Shown: positions 52,078 to 59,618 of the stretch, piece by piece
How the letters are laid out: each line of letters opens with the position of its first letter
Numbering within the stretch: position 1 is the stretch's first letter
NCBI GenBank assembly: GCA_014642895.1
Contig: BMJD01000014.1
Span: 18,082-82,081, forward strand
Length of the DNA stretch: 64,000 bases
Origin: Lentibacillus populi
Lineage (GTDB): Bacteria; Bacillota; Bacilli; Bacillales; Amphibacillaceae
Direction of reading: 5' to 3'
Program-made: the position numbers and the translations under genes
Notes under the pieces: model-generated
Database searches by the model: none
Told to the model about the DNA's origin: nothing
What the model saw: only the letters and a program-made list of their open reading frames with translations

Positions 52078-52232
52078 CCGTTTTTCCCTCCATATTTCAT
52101 CATCATGTTTACTATAGCGAAATTGCTATAATTTTTCGGTGATGTACATCACGCTTTAGTAAATTTGTAGACTACTATTACTTGGAATAATGGCAATTAT
52201 TAGTGAAATATAATATAATATTAGAAAACTTG

Positions 52233-52262
52233 GCATTCGCCAAGCCTTTGGGCGAATGCCTT
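52233..52262 (+). other. Perfect GC-rich hairpin in the 52.1-52.3 kb gap
   Basis: GGCATTCGCC and GGCGAATGCC with a nine-base loop, followed at about 52274 by a second long stem GCAGAATAAGAAAGT/ACTTTCTTATCTGC. Both precede the CxxC protein gene. They could form a leader structure; no riboswitch class was recognised. Confidence 0.5.
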
Positions 52263-52332
52263 AGTTGCTCTTATGCAGAATAAGAAAGTTTATACTTTCT
52301 TATCTGCCAAAGTGAAAGGCGGTGAACCAATT

Positions 52333-52623
52333 ATGCCCACATGTCAACATTGTCATCGTAAATGGACGTATGGGAATTCCATTAGAAAAATGTTTCGTAT
52401 CAAAAAACGTTGTCCCTATTGCAGTAAGGTAAATTATATAACAGCGAAGGCGCAGTGGAGAATGAACCTTTCTTCCTTATTTAGCTTTACGATTTTACCG
52501 CTCTCCATTTTCGATGTTCCAATTAAATGGGTTGCAGTTACAGGTGTGAGCATCATATTGATCATAATAGGAACATCCCCGTTTATCGAAGAATTCAGCA
52601 GGGAAAGAGAATATTTAGCATAA
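52333..52623 (+). CDS. Zinc-ribbon membrane protein of the CxxC-20-CxxC family
   Basis: 96 residues from the ATG at 52333. CQHC and CPYC, about twenty residues apart and flanked by WTYGNSIRKMFRI, match the short cysteine-rich family named for this spacing; two membrane segments follow (LFSFTILPLSIF and VAVTGVSIILIIIG). Function unknown. GGCGGTGAACC precedes the start; the frame upstream (from 52273) lies in the hairpin leader. Confidence 0.8.
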   Translation: MPTCQHCHRKWTYGNSIRKMFRIKKRCPYCSKVNYITAKAQWRMNLSSLFSFTILPLSIFDVPIKWVAVTGVSIILIIIGTSPFIEEFSREREYLA

Positions 52624-52660
52624 GAAAACGAGGAATAGCTACGTATCCCCCGTTTTCTTT
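52622..52660. terminator. Bidirectional terminator
   Basis: Stem AAGAAAACGAGG...CCCCCGTTTTCTT between the convergent CxxC gene and dck. Confidence 0.8.
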
Positions 52661-53343
52661 TACTTAATCAATTCCCTGGATTTCCATCGGCGTGACTGTT
52701 GAATAAAATGCCCAATCTTTTCCAGGATGGGCTCGATGGATTTTTCCTTTTTCAATAAATCATAGTCAGAAATATTAATGCGTAAAATTGGACAAGCATT
52801 GAAATTGTTGATCCAGTCTTGATAACGTTTGTACATTTCTTCCCAGTAGGAAATAGGCGTGTTTTTCTCCATTTCCCGTCCGCGGTCGTGAATTCGTTCC
52901 AGAATCTCATCCAGTGATCCTTCCAAATAAATTAACAAATCGGGGTGCGGAAAGTACGGTGTCATTACCATGGCTTCAAACAGATTGGTATACGTTTCAT
53001 AATCGGTTTTCGACATGGTGCCATTTTCGTAATGCATCTTGGCAAAAATCCCTGTATCTTCATAAATGGAACGATCCTGTATAAAGCCACCGCCGTATTC
53101 AAATATTTTCTTTTGTTCCTTAAAACGTTCAGCAAGAAAATAAATTTGTAAATGAAAGCTCCAGCGCTCAAAGTCAGCATAAAAGTTTTCCAAATACGGG
53201 TTTGTATCAACTTTTTCAAAGGAAGTTTTAAAATTAAGGGCATTCGCAAGCGCTTGGGTCATCGTGGATTTACCAACCCCCACTGTCCCGGCAATTGTAA
53301 TAATGCTGTCATTCGGAATAAGATATTTTTCACGTAAATTCAT
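52660..53343 (-). CDS. dck: Deoxyadenosine/deoxycytidine kinase
   Basis: 227 residues. The P-loop GTVGVGKSTMTQAL lies near residue 19, then QDRSIYEDTGIFAKMHYE and the lid ERIHDRGREME. Together with Dgk it salvages deoxynucleosides to monophosphates. The pair dgk-dck sits on the same strand with 15 bases between the genes; in Bacillus subtilis they also lie near serS. Assigned as dck rather than dgk because of the DRS and the FERWSFHLQIYFLAERF style. Confidence 0.9.
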   Translation of the reverse strand: MNLREKYLIPNDSIITIAGTVGVGKSTMTQALANALNFKTSFEKVDTNPYLENFYADFERWSFHLQIYFLAERFKEQKKIFEYGGGFIQDRSIYEDTGIFAKMHYENGTMSKTDYETYTNLFEAMVMTPYFPHPDLLIYLEGSLDEILERIHDRGREMEKNTPISYWEEMYKRYQDWINNFNACPILRINISDYDLLKKEKSIEPILEKIGHFIQQSRRWKSRELIK

Positions 53344-53358
53344 GTTTGGTATGCTCCT

Positions 53359-54006
53359 TCAATGTTTCGATATTGCCTGATTGCCGTGAAGATGGCGCTC
53401 CACTTGCTTAATAATGGCATTTAAATCATCCTGATGTTTAACAAAGTCGAGTTTATCCCCATCGATTCGAATGACAGGAATCTCCGGATGAAGTATCTCA
53501 AATTCATCCATATAATCGGTATAGTCCTGTGCAAGCTGGGCCAGATAGGATGATTTCATATTTTGTTCAATATCCCGACCCCGCTGTTTGATGCGTTCCC
53601 AAATCGTATCCAAACTTGCATGTAAGTATATCATCATATTCGGAACAGGCATATCTTTCGTTAGTATATGATAAATTTGTTCATATTTATCAAACTTATC
53701 TTGATGCAGCGTACGTTTCGCAAAAATCATGTTTTTGGAAATATGATAATCGGCAATGACTGCCTTGTTTTGTTTTAAGTATTTGTGTTCAATATCTTCC
53801 AGTTGTTTATATCGATTGCATAGGAAGAACATTTCCGTTTGAAAACTCCATTCGTCGATATCCTCATAAAATTTGCCGAGAAACGGGTTCTCTTCAACGA
53901 TTTCTTTTAGTAAATGATAATCAAAATGGACCGAAAGCTTTTGTGCAAGGGATGTCTTGCCAATTCCAATTGGTCCTTCGATTGCAATGAACGGAACCTC
54001 CGCCAT
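53359..54006 (-). CDS. dgk: Deoxyguanosine kinase
   Basis: 215 residues. P-loop IEGPIGIGKTSLAQKL near residue 8, DEWSFQTEMFFLCNRYKQLEDI and IADYHISKNMIFAKRTL are the Dgk pattern, with the lid RIKQRGRDIEQ. Paralogue of the following dck. GGAGGGGAAGGT lies just before the ATG. The promoter region to the right is shared with the tRNA-Arg gene going the other way, 140 bases off. Confidence 0.9.
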   Translation of the reverse strand: MAEVPFIAIEGPIGIGKTSLAQKLSVHFDYHLLKEIVEENPFLGKFYEDIDEWSFQTEMFFLCNRYKQLEDIEHKYLKQNKAVIADYHISKNMIFAKRTLHQDKFDKYEQIYHILTKDMPVPNMMIYLHASLDTIWERIKQRGRDIEQNMKSSYLAQLAQDYTDYMDEFEILHPEIPVIRIDGDKLDFVKHQDDLNAIIKQVERHLHGNQAISKH

Positions 54007-54146
54007 ACCTTCCCCTCCAATCCAACACGGCTTAGCAGATGTAGTTCATTTTATCATATATGAAGTTTGTATTCCATGTGGAAAAAGGGATGTTATGCTT
54101 TTCATTTCGCATTACTTTTTGTATAATAATTACTGTCGATTCAGTT

Positions 54147-54219
54147 GCCCCCGTAGCTCAGGGGATAGAGCACCAGTTTCCTAAACTGGGTGTCGCAGGT
54201 TCAATTCCTGCCGGGGGCG
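54147..54219 (+). tRNA. tRNA-Arg (anticodon CCT), prophage attachment gene
   Basis: 73 bases, CCA not encoded. Acceptor GCCCCCG/CGGGGGC, anticodon stem CCAGT/ACTGG with loop TTCCTAA (anticodon CCT), T arm GCAGGTTCAATTCCTGC. A phage-type integrase gene follows on the opposite strand, so the 3' half of this gene is probably the attachment site. Confidence 0.96.
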
Positions 54220-54254
54220 TAATTTGGTTAGAAGCAGTCGGAAACTGTAAAAGT

Positions 54255-54305
54255 AAAACACCATAAAAACGTTGATATATAGGCGTTTATTGGTGTTTTT
54301 ATTTT
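54255..54305. terminator. Terminator between tRNA-Arg and the integrase
   Basis: AAAACACC...CG and CG...GGTGTTTT form an imperfect stem with A and T runs on the two sides, serving both converging transcripts. Confidence 0.75.
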
Positions 54306-54357
54306 CTTTTTAGTTGGAACCGATTCGACATCGTTCTCGTTTCATTTTACACATTTT

Positions 54358-55461
54358 TTACACATACATTTTTTCAAATACCCCGGTGCTTTTGTTTTCA
54401 TCACGTTCTTCCATTTCCTTGATCACATGACTGTATGTGTTTAATGTCGTTTCAAGGTCTTTGTGACCGAGACGTTTCGACACATAATAAAATGATACAC
54501 CTTCATAAAGCAGAATTGACGCATGTGTGTGCCGCATACTATGCAACGATACACGTTTTAATTTTAAATCTTTGAGCAATCCCCTTAATACTTTGTTGGA
54601 CGTTCCATTGCTTATGACATGATACATTGATTGCGGACTATAAAATACAAGTTTTTTGATGTTGTCAGGTTTGGTCATAAATAACTTCTTAAACAGCTTC
54701 ATTGTTTCAACATCCATCTTGATTACCCGTTCTTCGCCGTTCTTGGTTGATCCCCATCCCTGCTGCATGTTTGCACTATAACCCCAGGTTTTATTAATGC
54801 TGATTGTGTTATTTACAAAGTCAAAGTCTTTGCGTGTTAATCCAACAATCTCTCCAAACCGCATACCCGATGTTAGAGCCAACAATAACAAATAATACGT
54901 CATGGACTTGTCCAATCGTTCAATAATCGTTTTTAGCAATTTCTTTCCATCATCATATCCGAGGTACTTGTCGATCTTTTTCTTGCCTTCTTTTCCGGTT
55001 ATAACCGCACCACGTGTAAAATCTACACGTATTATCCCCTCATCAATTGCATTCCGAACACAAGCACGAATATGGATATTTAATTTTCGCGTGGTCTCTT
55101 TTGCATGAGTTTCCCCGTATTCGTTCAAAAACGCTTGATAGGTACGCTTATTGATGTTTTGTATCGGTACACCTTCGAATTCCTCTTTAATCGCTTGTAA
55201 ACTGTTTCTGTAACGTACCAATGTATTGTCCGTAATGTCTGTTTTAAATGTTTTCACCCACGATGCAAAGTATTCGTCAAACGGTTCTAACTGCAAATGT
55301 GGTACAACACCTTTGCGCAAATCTGATTCGACATCAGCGGCAGCTACTTGAGCTTCTTTTTTTGTGCGAAACCCACTTTTGCGGATTGGTCTGGATTGTC
55401 CGTTAACCATCCGACTAATCGTATATTGCCACGTTTTTCCTCGTTTTTGAAAGCTAGCCAT
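54358..55461 (-). CDS. int: Phage tyrosine recombinase (integrase)
   Basis: 367 residues. The N-terminal arm-binding domain (FQKRGKTWQYTISRMVNGQSRPIRKSGF), a SAM-like core-binding domain (EYFASWVKTFKTDITDNTLVRYRNSLQ), and a catalytic domain with Arg in SGMRFGEIVGLT, HSMRHTHASIL, the late histidine in RLGHKDLETT and Tyr in TLNTYSHVIKE. It integrates and excises the prophage at tRNA-Arg, which begins 140 bases from its 3' end. The ATG at 55461 has AAAGGGTG upstream. Confidence 0.96.
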   Translation of the reverse strand: MASFQKRGKTWQYTISRMVNGQSRPIRKSGFRTKKEAQVAAADVESDLRKGVVPHLQLEPFDEYFASWVKTFKTDITDNTLVRYRNSLQAIKEEFEGVPIQNINKRTYQAFLNEYGETHAKETTRKLNIHIRACVRNAIDEGIIRVDFTRGAVITGKEGKKKIDKYLGYDDGKKLLKTIIERLDKSMTYYLLLLALTSGMRFGEIVGLTRKDFDFVNNTISINKTWGYSANMQQGWGSTKNGEERVIKMDVETMKLFKKLFMTKPDNIKKLVFYSPQSMYHVISNGTSNKVLRGLLKDLKLKRVSLHSMRHTHASILLYEGVSFYYVSKRLGHKDLETTLNTYSHVIKEMEERDENKSTGVFEKMYV

Positions 55462-55649
55462 ATTTTTGCACACCCTTTGTAAATTTTTATAAAAATACTA
55501 GAACATCTGTTTCCGTTATGGTATACTAATTACAAATAAATTTCAATAGTATTACAAAAAGGTTACATATACCATATTAATTTCGTTAAAAATATGGTAT
55601 AACTTAATTAAGCTGTACGGCTGAAACAAGTCGGTGAGTAGATAAATAT

Positions 55650-55874
55650 CTACTCGTTTCTGCCCGATTCGATCCATTCGTAAAGATCTTCAATACGACA
55701 CTTTAAAATTAGAGCAATATTGCCAGCAACTTCTATTGACATCTTTTGTTTATTTCTTACATATTTATTGATCTGCTGGACTGTAACACCCATTATATTA
55801 GCCAATTCTTGTTGTGTCATACTTCTTTCTTGTAAACGGTATCGAAGCAGGCATCTACCGACTTTGTAAGCCAA
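55650..55874 (-). CDS. XRE-type helix-turn-helix protein
   Basis: 74 residues. MTQQELANIMGVTVQQINKYVRNKQKMSIEVAGNIALIL is a complete Cro/CI-type domain that fills most of the protein. It lies between integrase and repressor on the minus strand and may be an excision or regulatory factor. Its start is an ATG with AAGGAGACACC upstream, and a GAGTAGATA/TATCTACTC hairpin follows at about 55635-55655. Confidence 0.85.
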   Translation of the reverse strand: MAYKVGRCLLRYRLQERSMTQQELANIMGVTVQQINKYVRNKQKMSIEVAGNIALILKCRIEDLYEWIESGRNE

Positions 55875-55921
55875 GGAGACACCTCATTTATTTTAAATTA
55901 CACCGAAAAGGCGGCGATGTT

Positions 55922-55990
55922 GTGACTGATGACGAACTACAATTATTGGTAAAATTAATTAATCTATTGAGAGATCACAAAGACAGTTAA
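55922..55990 (+). CDS. Possible micropeptide MTDDELQLLVKLINLLRDHKDS
   Basis: 22 codons from a GTG in the gap between two divergently placed regulators, with AAGG 11-14 bases upstream. An amphipathic leucine-rich helix is seen. Its last four bases overlap the repressor gene's end. Whether it is translated is open. Confidence 0.25.
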   Translation: MTDDELQLLVKLINLLRDHKDS

Positions 55991-56385
55991 TTTTTATTCA
56001 TTCTTTCATAATATTCAACGGTAAAGCGAATGCTTTCTAAAAAGTTTTCCCTCTCTTCATCATTCATGGAGAGAGATTTCTCTATCAGCTGGTTTAAAAA
56101 TTCCATTTCCTCCGCACTGAGGTTCTTTGTCATTTTTAATGCACGTTCAAATTCGGAAGTGGTGTGTTTCTTTTCCGGGAACAGATCGTTTATGCTTATG
56201 TCTAAAACGTCACTGATCGCAAATAGCATGTCTTGTTCTGGCGATATCGCTCCACGTTCATAGGCGGATACTGTATTATCACGTACACCTATTTTTTCAC
56301 CTAGTTCTTTTTGGGTTAATTTGTTTCTTTTCCTATATTCCTTTATTCGACCTCCAACAAATTTCGCTAATTCTTTTTTATTCAT
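55987..56385 (-). CDS. Phage repressor (CI-like, XRE domain)
   Basis: 132 residues from the ATG at 56385, which has GGAGG eight bases upstream; the open frame extends to 56526 but that part lies in the operator region. The helix-turn-helix LTQKELGEKIGVRDNTVSAYERG is followed by a short C-terminal part (LPEKKHTTSEFERAL... region) with no peptidase domain, so control by RecA-driven self-cleavage is not expected. Divergent from the Cro-like gene. Confidence 0.88.
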   Translation of the reverse strand: MNKKELAKFVGGRIKEYRKRNKLTQKELGEKIGVRDNTVSAYERGAISPEQDMLFAISDVLDISINDLFPEKKHTTSEFERALKMTKNLSAEEMEFLNQLIEKSLSMNDEERENFLESIRFTVEYYERMNKN

Positions 56386-56410
56386 TTTTCTTCCTCCGTC
56401 CTTTATTAAC

Positions 56411-56514
56411 TGCATTAATAATAGCATTTTATAATAAGTATATCCACTAAAAATAAATTTATTCATTAAAAATGCGAAAAAAGTATTGCATTCTATTTTT
56501 AATGATGATATAGT
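56411..56514. promoter_or_regulatory. Lysogeny switch: divergent promoters and operators
   Basis: Repeated GCATTA...ATGC-like sites: TGCATTAATAATAGCATT at 56411, TCATTAAAAATGCG at 56463, and GCATTCTATTTTTAATG at 56488. The cro-side promoter is TTGCAT (56486) and TATAGT (56509), 17 bases apart, overlapping the last site. A further perfect 13-base palindrome GCATTAAAAATGC is inside the 3' end of the Cro-like gene at 56741. Confidence 0.75.
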
Positions 56515-56547
56515 TAGAATTGTCAAGAGCAGAAAGGAGTTAATTTA

Positions 56548-56760
56548 ATGCAATGGAATCTTATTATTGAAAGAAAAAAACAAAATTTAAGCCAAGATGA
56601 TTTAGCCAAGATATTGAATATCTCCAAAGACACTTACGGCAGAAAAGAACGTGGGCAATTGCAGTTTAATCAAGATGAAATGTTCTTGCTCAGTGAGTAC
56701 TTTGGCAAAACAGTTGAAGAAATTTTTTTACCTAGAAACTGCATTAAAAATGCGCAATAA
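56548..56760 (+). CDS. Cro-like XRE regulator
   Basis: 70 residues, a single helix-turn-helix (LSQDDLAKILNISKDTYGRKERGQLQFNQDEMFLLSEYFGKTVEEIF). AAAGGAG lies eight bases before the ATG. It starts the rightward (early) transcript and faces the repressor across a 160-base operator region. The last codons contain an operator-like palindrome. Confidence 0.88.
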   Translation: MQWNLIIERKKQNLSQDDLAKILNISKDTYGRKERGQLQFNQDEMFLLSEYFGKTVEEIFLPRNCIKNAQ

Positions 56761-56793
56761 ATATAACTAAGCACTAATAATATATTTTACCAT

Positions 56794-56914
56794 CACCACA
56801 CCCTGTAATGAATATTTAAACGAGCGGAGCAGGCCATGACTTACCGTTAGAGATAACGAGCCGCAGCAATAGCCAACGCGACGACTTTAAATATTGATTA
56901 GGGGGTGTGGGTGG
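56794..56914 (+). ncRNA. Structured leader between cro and antirepressor (candidate RNA element)
   Basis: Left arm 56794-56820 and right arm 56886-56914 are near-perfect inverted copies (CCACACCC and ATATTTAAA on one side, TTTAAATAT and GGGTGTGG on the other). They enclose GCGG/CCGC and a hairpin CGTTA-GAGA-TAACG with a GNRA loop. It lies right in front of the antirepressor ribosome site and has no coding frame. No known class recognised. Confidence 0.6.
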
Positions 56915-56934
56915 ATAAGGAAGGGAGAAAGCAA

Positions 56935-57714
56935 ATGAATCAATTGCAAGTATTCGAAAATGAATCTGGCGTATTTAAAGTGGCAGCGAAATTAGAAAAT
57001 GGTCAAGTTTTATTTGATGTCGAACAAGTAGCAAAAAGTTTGGGGTTTGTGGAATTTAAAGCAGGAAAGATTTACGTCCGCTGGCGTACTGTCAATGGTT
57101 ATCTGGGAAAATATGTTTCGCAAGATGTTGCGAAAGGTGATTTGATCCCCGAGCCATTGGTTTACAAATTAGCTTTCAAAGCTTCAAACAGTATAGCTGA
57201 ACAATTTCAAGACTGGTTAGCGGTCGAGGTAATACCGTCGATAAGAAAACATGGTGCTTATGCAACACCGGAAACAATTGAAAACATTATAAATGACCCG
57301 GACTTTGGTATAAAGCTTTTGACCAATCTCAAAGAAGAAAAAGACAAGCGATTGAAAGCGGAACAAACCATTGAATTGCAAAAGCCAAAAGTGGTGTATG
57401 CGGAAGCGGTTAGCGTTTCAAAAGACACTGTATTAGTCAAAGACTTAGCAAATGTACTGAATCAAAAAGGAATTGACATAGGGACGAACAGACTTTTCGA
57501 ATGGTTGCGCGATAATGGATATCTTTGCAAGAAAAAAGGTGAAATGTGGAATTCGCCAACCCAAAAGAGTCTTGACTTAAAAATCATGGTGACAAAACAC
57601 GGATTACGAACAGGTAGCAATGGAGAGATGAGAAAAACCAGAACACCAAAAATAACCGGGAAAGGGCAAATATACTTTATTAACAAATTCTTGAATAAAC
57701 AGGGGGTTATTTAA
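56935..57714 (+). CDS. Phage antirepressor (Bro-N and KilA-C domains)
   Basis: 259 residues from the ATG at 56935, which has GGGAG seven bases upstream; the GTG at 56905 is in the structured leader. The N-terminal Bro-type part (VFENESGVFKVAAKLENGQVLFDVEQVAKSLGF, with FQDWLAVEVIPSIRKHGAY) is followed by a KilA-C end (LANVLNQKGIDIGTNRLFEWLRDNGYL and GKGQIYFINKFL). Such proteins counteract the prophage repressor. It begins the early operon. Confidence 0.9.
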   Translation: MNQLQVFENESGVFKVAAKLENGQVLFDVEQVAKSLGFVEFKAGKIYVRWRTVNGYLGKYVSQDVAKGDLIPEPLVYKLAFKASNSIAEQFQDWLAVEVIPSIRKHGAYATPETIENIINDPDFGIKLLTNLKEEKDKRLKAEQTIELQKPKVVYAEAVSVSKDTVLVKDLANVLNQKGIDIGTNRLFEWLRDNGYLCKKKGEMWNSPTQKSLDLKIMVTKHGLRTGSNGEMRKTRTPKITGKGQIYFINKFLNKQGVI

Positions 57715-57932
57715 TGCTATACGTAAAAACGAAAATCAATGATCAAGTGGAAATGAAAGTGGATTTGTATGAGGATGAAATATTCTCAAGTTGCCCAGTT
57801 TGCGGCAAAGAATACCAAGTAGACCCTCTTGAGATAGCAGACATAATAAGTCAAGGCGACGATTTCCCAGGCACAAGCTTTTATTGTAATGGATGTATTA
57901 AAGGAAAGGTTGATTCCAATGCAACAACTTAA
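57714..57932 (+). CDS. Small zinc-ribbon phage protein
   Basis: 72 residues, overlapping the antirepressor stop by one base (TAATG). CPVC and CNGC are likely to bind one zinc ion. Acidic. No function recognised; typical of early phage genes. Confidence 0.65.
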   Translation: MLYVKTKINDQVEMKVDLYEDEIFSSCPVCGKEYQVDPLEIADIISQGDDFPGTSFYCNGCIKGKVDSNATT

Positions 57933-58248
57933 CGTCAACCTAACCATCCCAGTACCTACCGATCAGGTACTTATATCAAAAATCGAACTAGAAGAATTGC
58001 AACAAGAATCCTTATCTGGCGTGTACTGGAATATGAAAGATTTATCAAAACGAATTAACAAAAGTGATAGATGGATAAAAGATAACATTCTTTATCGACC
58101 AAGATTTAAAAAAATACTTGATACCGAAAATGGTGGGTTTGTCTATTACCCGAAAAATCAAGGCCAGACATGGAGTTTTCAAGCAAAGGAAATGGCCCGA
58201 TTTTTGGATAAACATTTTATACAAATTTTTGGAGGTGAAACCAAATGA
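57919..58248 (+). CDS. DUF771 phage protein
   Basis: 109 residues from the ATG at 57919 with AAAGGAAAGG upstream. MQQLNVNLTIPVPTDQVLISKIELEELQQ...SGVYWNMKDLSKRINKSDRWIKDNILY is the DUF771 pattern, found in early regions of Gram-positive phages, perhaps DNA-binding (excisionase-like). It overlaps the previous gene's end by 14 bases. Confidence 0.85.
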   Translation: MQQLNVNLTIPVPTDQVLISKIELEELQQESLSGVYWNMKDLSKRINKSDRWIKDNILYRPRFKKILDTENGGFVYYPKNQGQTWSFQAKEMARFLDKHFIQIFGGETK

Positions 58249-58502
58249 CCAACAAACTATTTTTAAAATCCGATCAAGAAAAAGCGGATCAAGCATTAAA
58301 CGAGTACGATCATTACCGCATGTTAGAGATTGAATACACTGCTAATGCAAAGTTCGGCAGCGCGGCAGCTTGTCTACGCAATGCAGCAAATGCACTGGAT
58401 ACATTGCAATATCTTGAAAATCGCAAGCAGTCGATTGATCAAGCCAGGCAAAATATGCGACAAATCAAACAGCAGGAAGCAATCAGGGGTAGCCGGATAT
58501 GA
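58245..58502 (+). CDS. Small helical phage protein
   Basis: 85 residues, four-base overlap (ATGA) with the DUF771 gene. Rich in Ala, Gln and Lys, predicted helical. It has ribosome site GGAGGTGAAACC upstream, so it is a real gene; function unknown. Confidence 0.65.
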   Translation: MTNKLFLKSDQEKADQALNEYDHYRMLEIEYTANAKFGSAAACLRNAANALDTLQYLENRKQSIDQARQNMRQIKQQEAIRGSRI

Positions 58503-58582
58503 AGATCCTTGACCGCATATTTTTTCCGGTGTTGGCAGTATTACAAGCAATTGGATGGATTATATTACTTAGCAATTATTAG
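58499..58582 (+). CDS. 27-residue membrane peptide
   Basis: MKILDRIFFPVLAVLQAIGW then IILLSNY: one membrane segment. The ATG overlaps the previous stop (ATGA), which argues for coupled translation. Shorter than usual annotation limits. Confidence 0.5.
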   Translation: MKILDRIFFPVLAVLQAIGWIILLSNY

Positions 58583-58593
58583 GAGGGGTAAAC

Positions 58594-59184
58594 ATGAGTT
58601 TCACAAAAGGTTCTTTACGAGATTATGTAAATGGAAAAATCGATGAGGCTAGAAAAGAGGTTCGAAATGAAATTGATAACTATATCAAGGTCAATATTAA
58701 ACAGTCGTTAATTGCAAGACTAAAAGATTTAGAAAACACCACAACACCATTACATGAGGTCGCGGATAAGATTGAAGATTTCTTGGTAGCGGTGAAATTA
58801 AATGGTAAATGGAAATATGACCATTTTGTACGCGATATAAGGGATGCATCGGGTTTGAAGAATCGCATTGTTGAATCTGAGATGGCGGATATAAATAGCG
58901 CGATTGTGTTAGACAGACCATATAAACTGTTTGGCTTGTTTGACAAGGTAGAGCAGGCAAAAAAAGATTTACGTCCACAATATAAAAAAATAGAAGAAAT
59001 CAAAACATTGAAGCAAGAAATCGAATCCACCATCAAAAACGCGGCAAGTGGTAAGCAAGCATACAAAAGTCTAATCGCATTAGGTGTTGACATGGAAGGA
59101 TATGAAGAGGAAGTAAAAATGAAGTTACCTTCTGTTCAAAAACTAAGCGTAGACCCTTGTTTGATAAATGGAAATTGCAATTAA
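58594..59184 (+). CDS. Phage protein of unknown function
   Basis: 196 residues, charged and largely helical (long coiled-coil-like stretches near the start and around residues 110-150), ending in a cysteine pair PCLINGNCN. AGGAGGGG precedes the ATG. No family recognised. It lies in the early operon before the recombination genes. Confidence 0.65.
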   Translation: MSFTKGSLRDYVNGKIDEARKEVRNEIDNYIKVNIKQSLIARLKDLENTTTPLHEVADKIEDFLVAVKLNGKWKYDHFVRDIRDASGLKNRIVESEMADINSAIVLDRPYKLFGLFDKVEQAKKDLRPQYKKIEEIKTLKQEIESTIKNAASGKQAYKSLIALGVDMEGYEEEVKMKLPSVQKLSVDPCLINGNCN

Positions 59185-59200
59185 AGGAGGCGAATAACCA

Positions 59201-59281
59201 TTGTACACAGCAAAAGATTTCTTAATTCACGCAGCAGGAACACTAGCAATCGCTTTAATTTTAGCACTGTTTGTCATTTAA
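59201..59281 (+). CDS. 26-residue membrane peptide
   Basis: Starts at a TTG ten bases after a strong AAAGGAGG: MYTAKDFLIHAAGTLAIALI then LALFVI. One membrane segment. The strong ribosome site makes translation likely. Confidence 0.5.
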   Translation: MYTAKDFLIHAAGTLAIALILALFVI

Positions 59282-59337
59282 AAAAGCCTACCGGCACAGT
59301 AGGCAAAGAATGAAATCAAAAAATATTAAATGATTAC

Positions 59338-59367
59338 CCACATTGTAGCGTATAACGCGCAATGTGG
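59338..59367 (+). promoter_or_regulatory. Hairpin next to a phage ribosome site
   Basis: CCACATTG...CAATGTGG with an inner GCGT-ATA-ACGC, directly followed by AAGGAGGG of the gene at 59382. A similar GCCTAC/GTAGGC hairpin is at 59286. They may modulate translation. Confidence 0.45.
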
Positions 59368-59381
59368 CAAGGAGGGTTTGT

Positions 59382-59618
59382 ATGATTAATGATTTATTTG
59401 CGGATTTAGCAGTTACATGTATGGAAAATAATTTGTCGTTTGATTACGCGCCGCATGTCGGGGCCATTGATATACGGACAGTTGAAGGGAACGGCAAAAA
59501 CTTAACGAGCGAAAAAATAAGTAATGGATATATCAAGAAATGGGATCACGAAAGTCCGGAATCAACTTTAAATCGCATGTTGAAGGAAGTCAATGAATAT
59601 TTGGAGGGGAAACAATGA
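59382..59618 (+). CDS. Small phage protein, unknown
   Basis: 78 residues from the ATG at 59382 with AAGGAGGG five bases upstream. Acidic, no motif recognised. It overlaps the following gene by four bases (ATGA), which supports it as part of the early operon. Confidence 0.65.
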   Translation: MINDLFADLAVTCMENNLSFDYAPHVGAIDIRTVEGNGKNLTSEKISNGYIKKWDHESPESTLNRMLKEVNEYLEGKQ

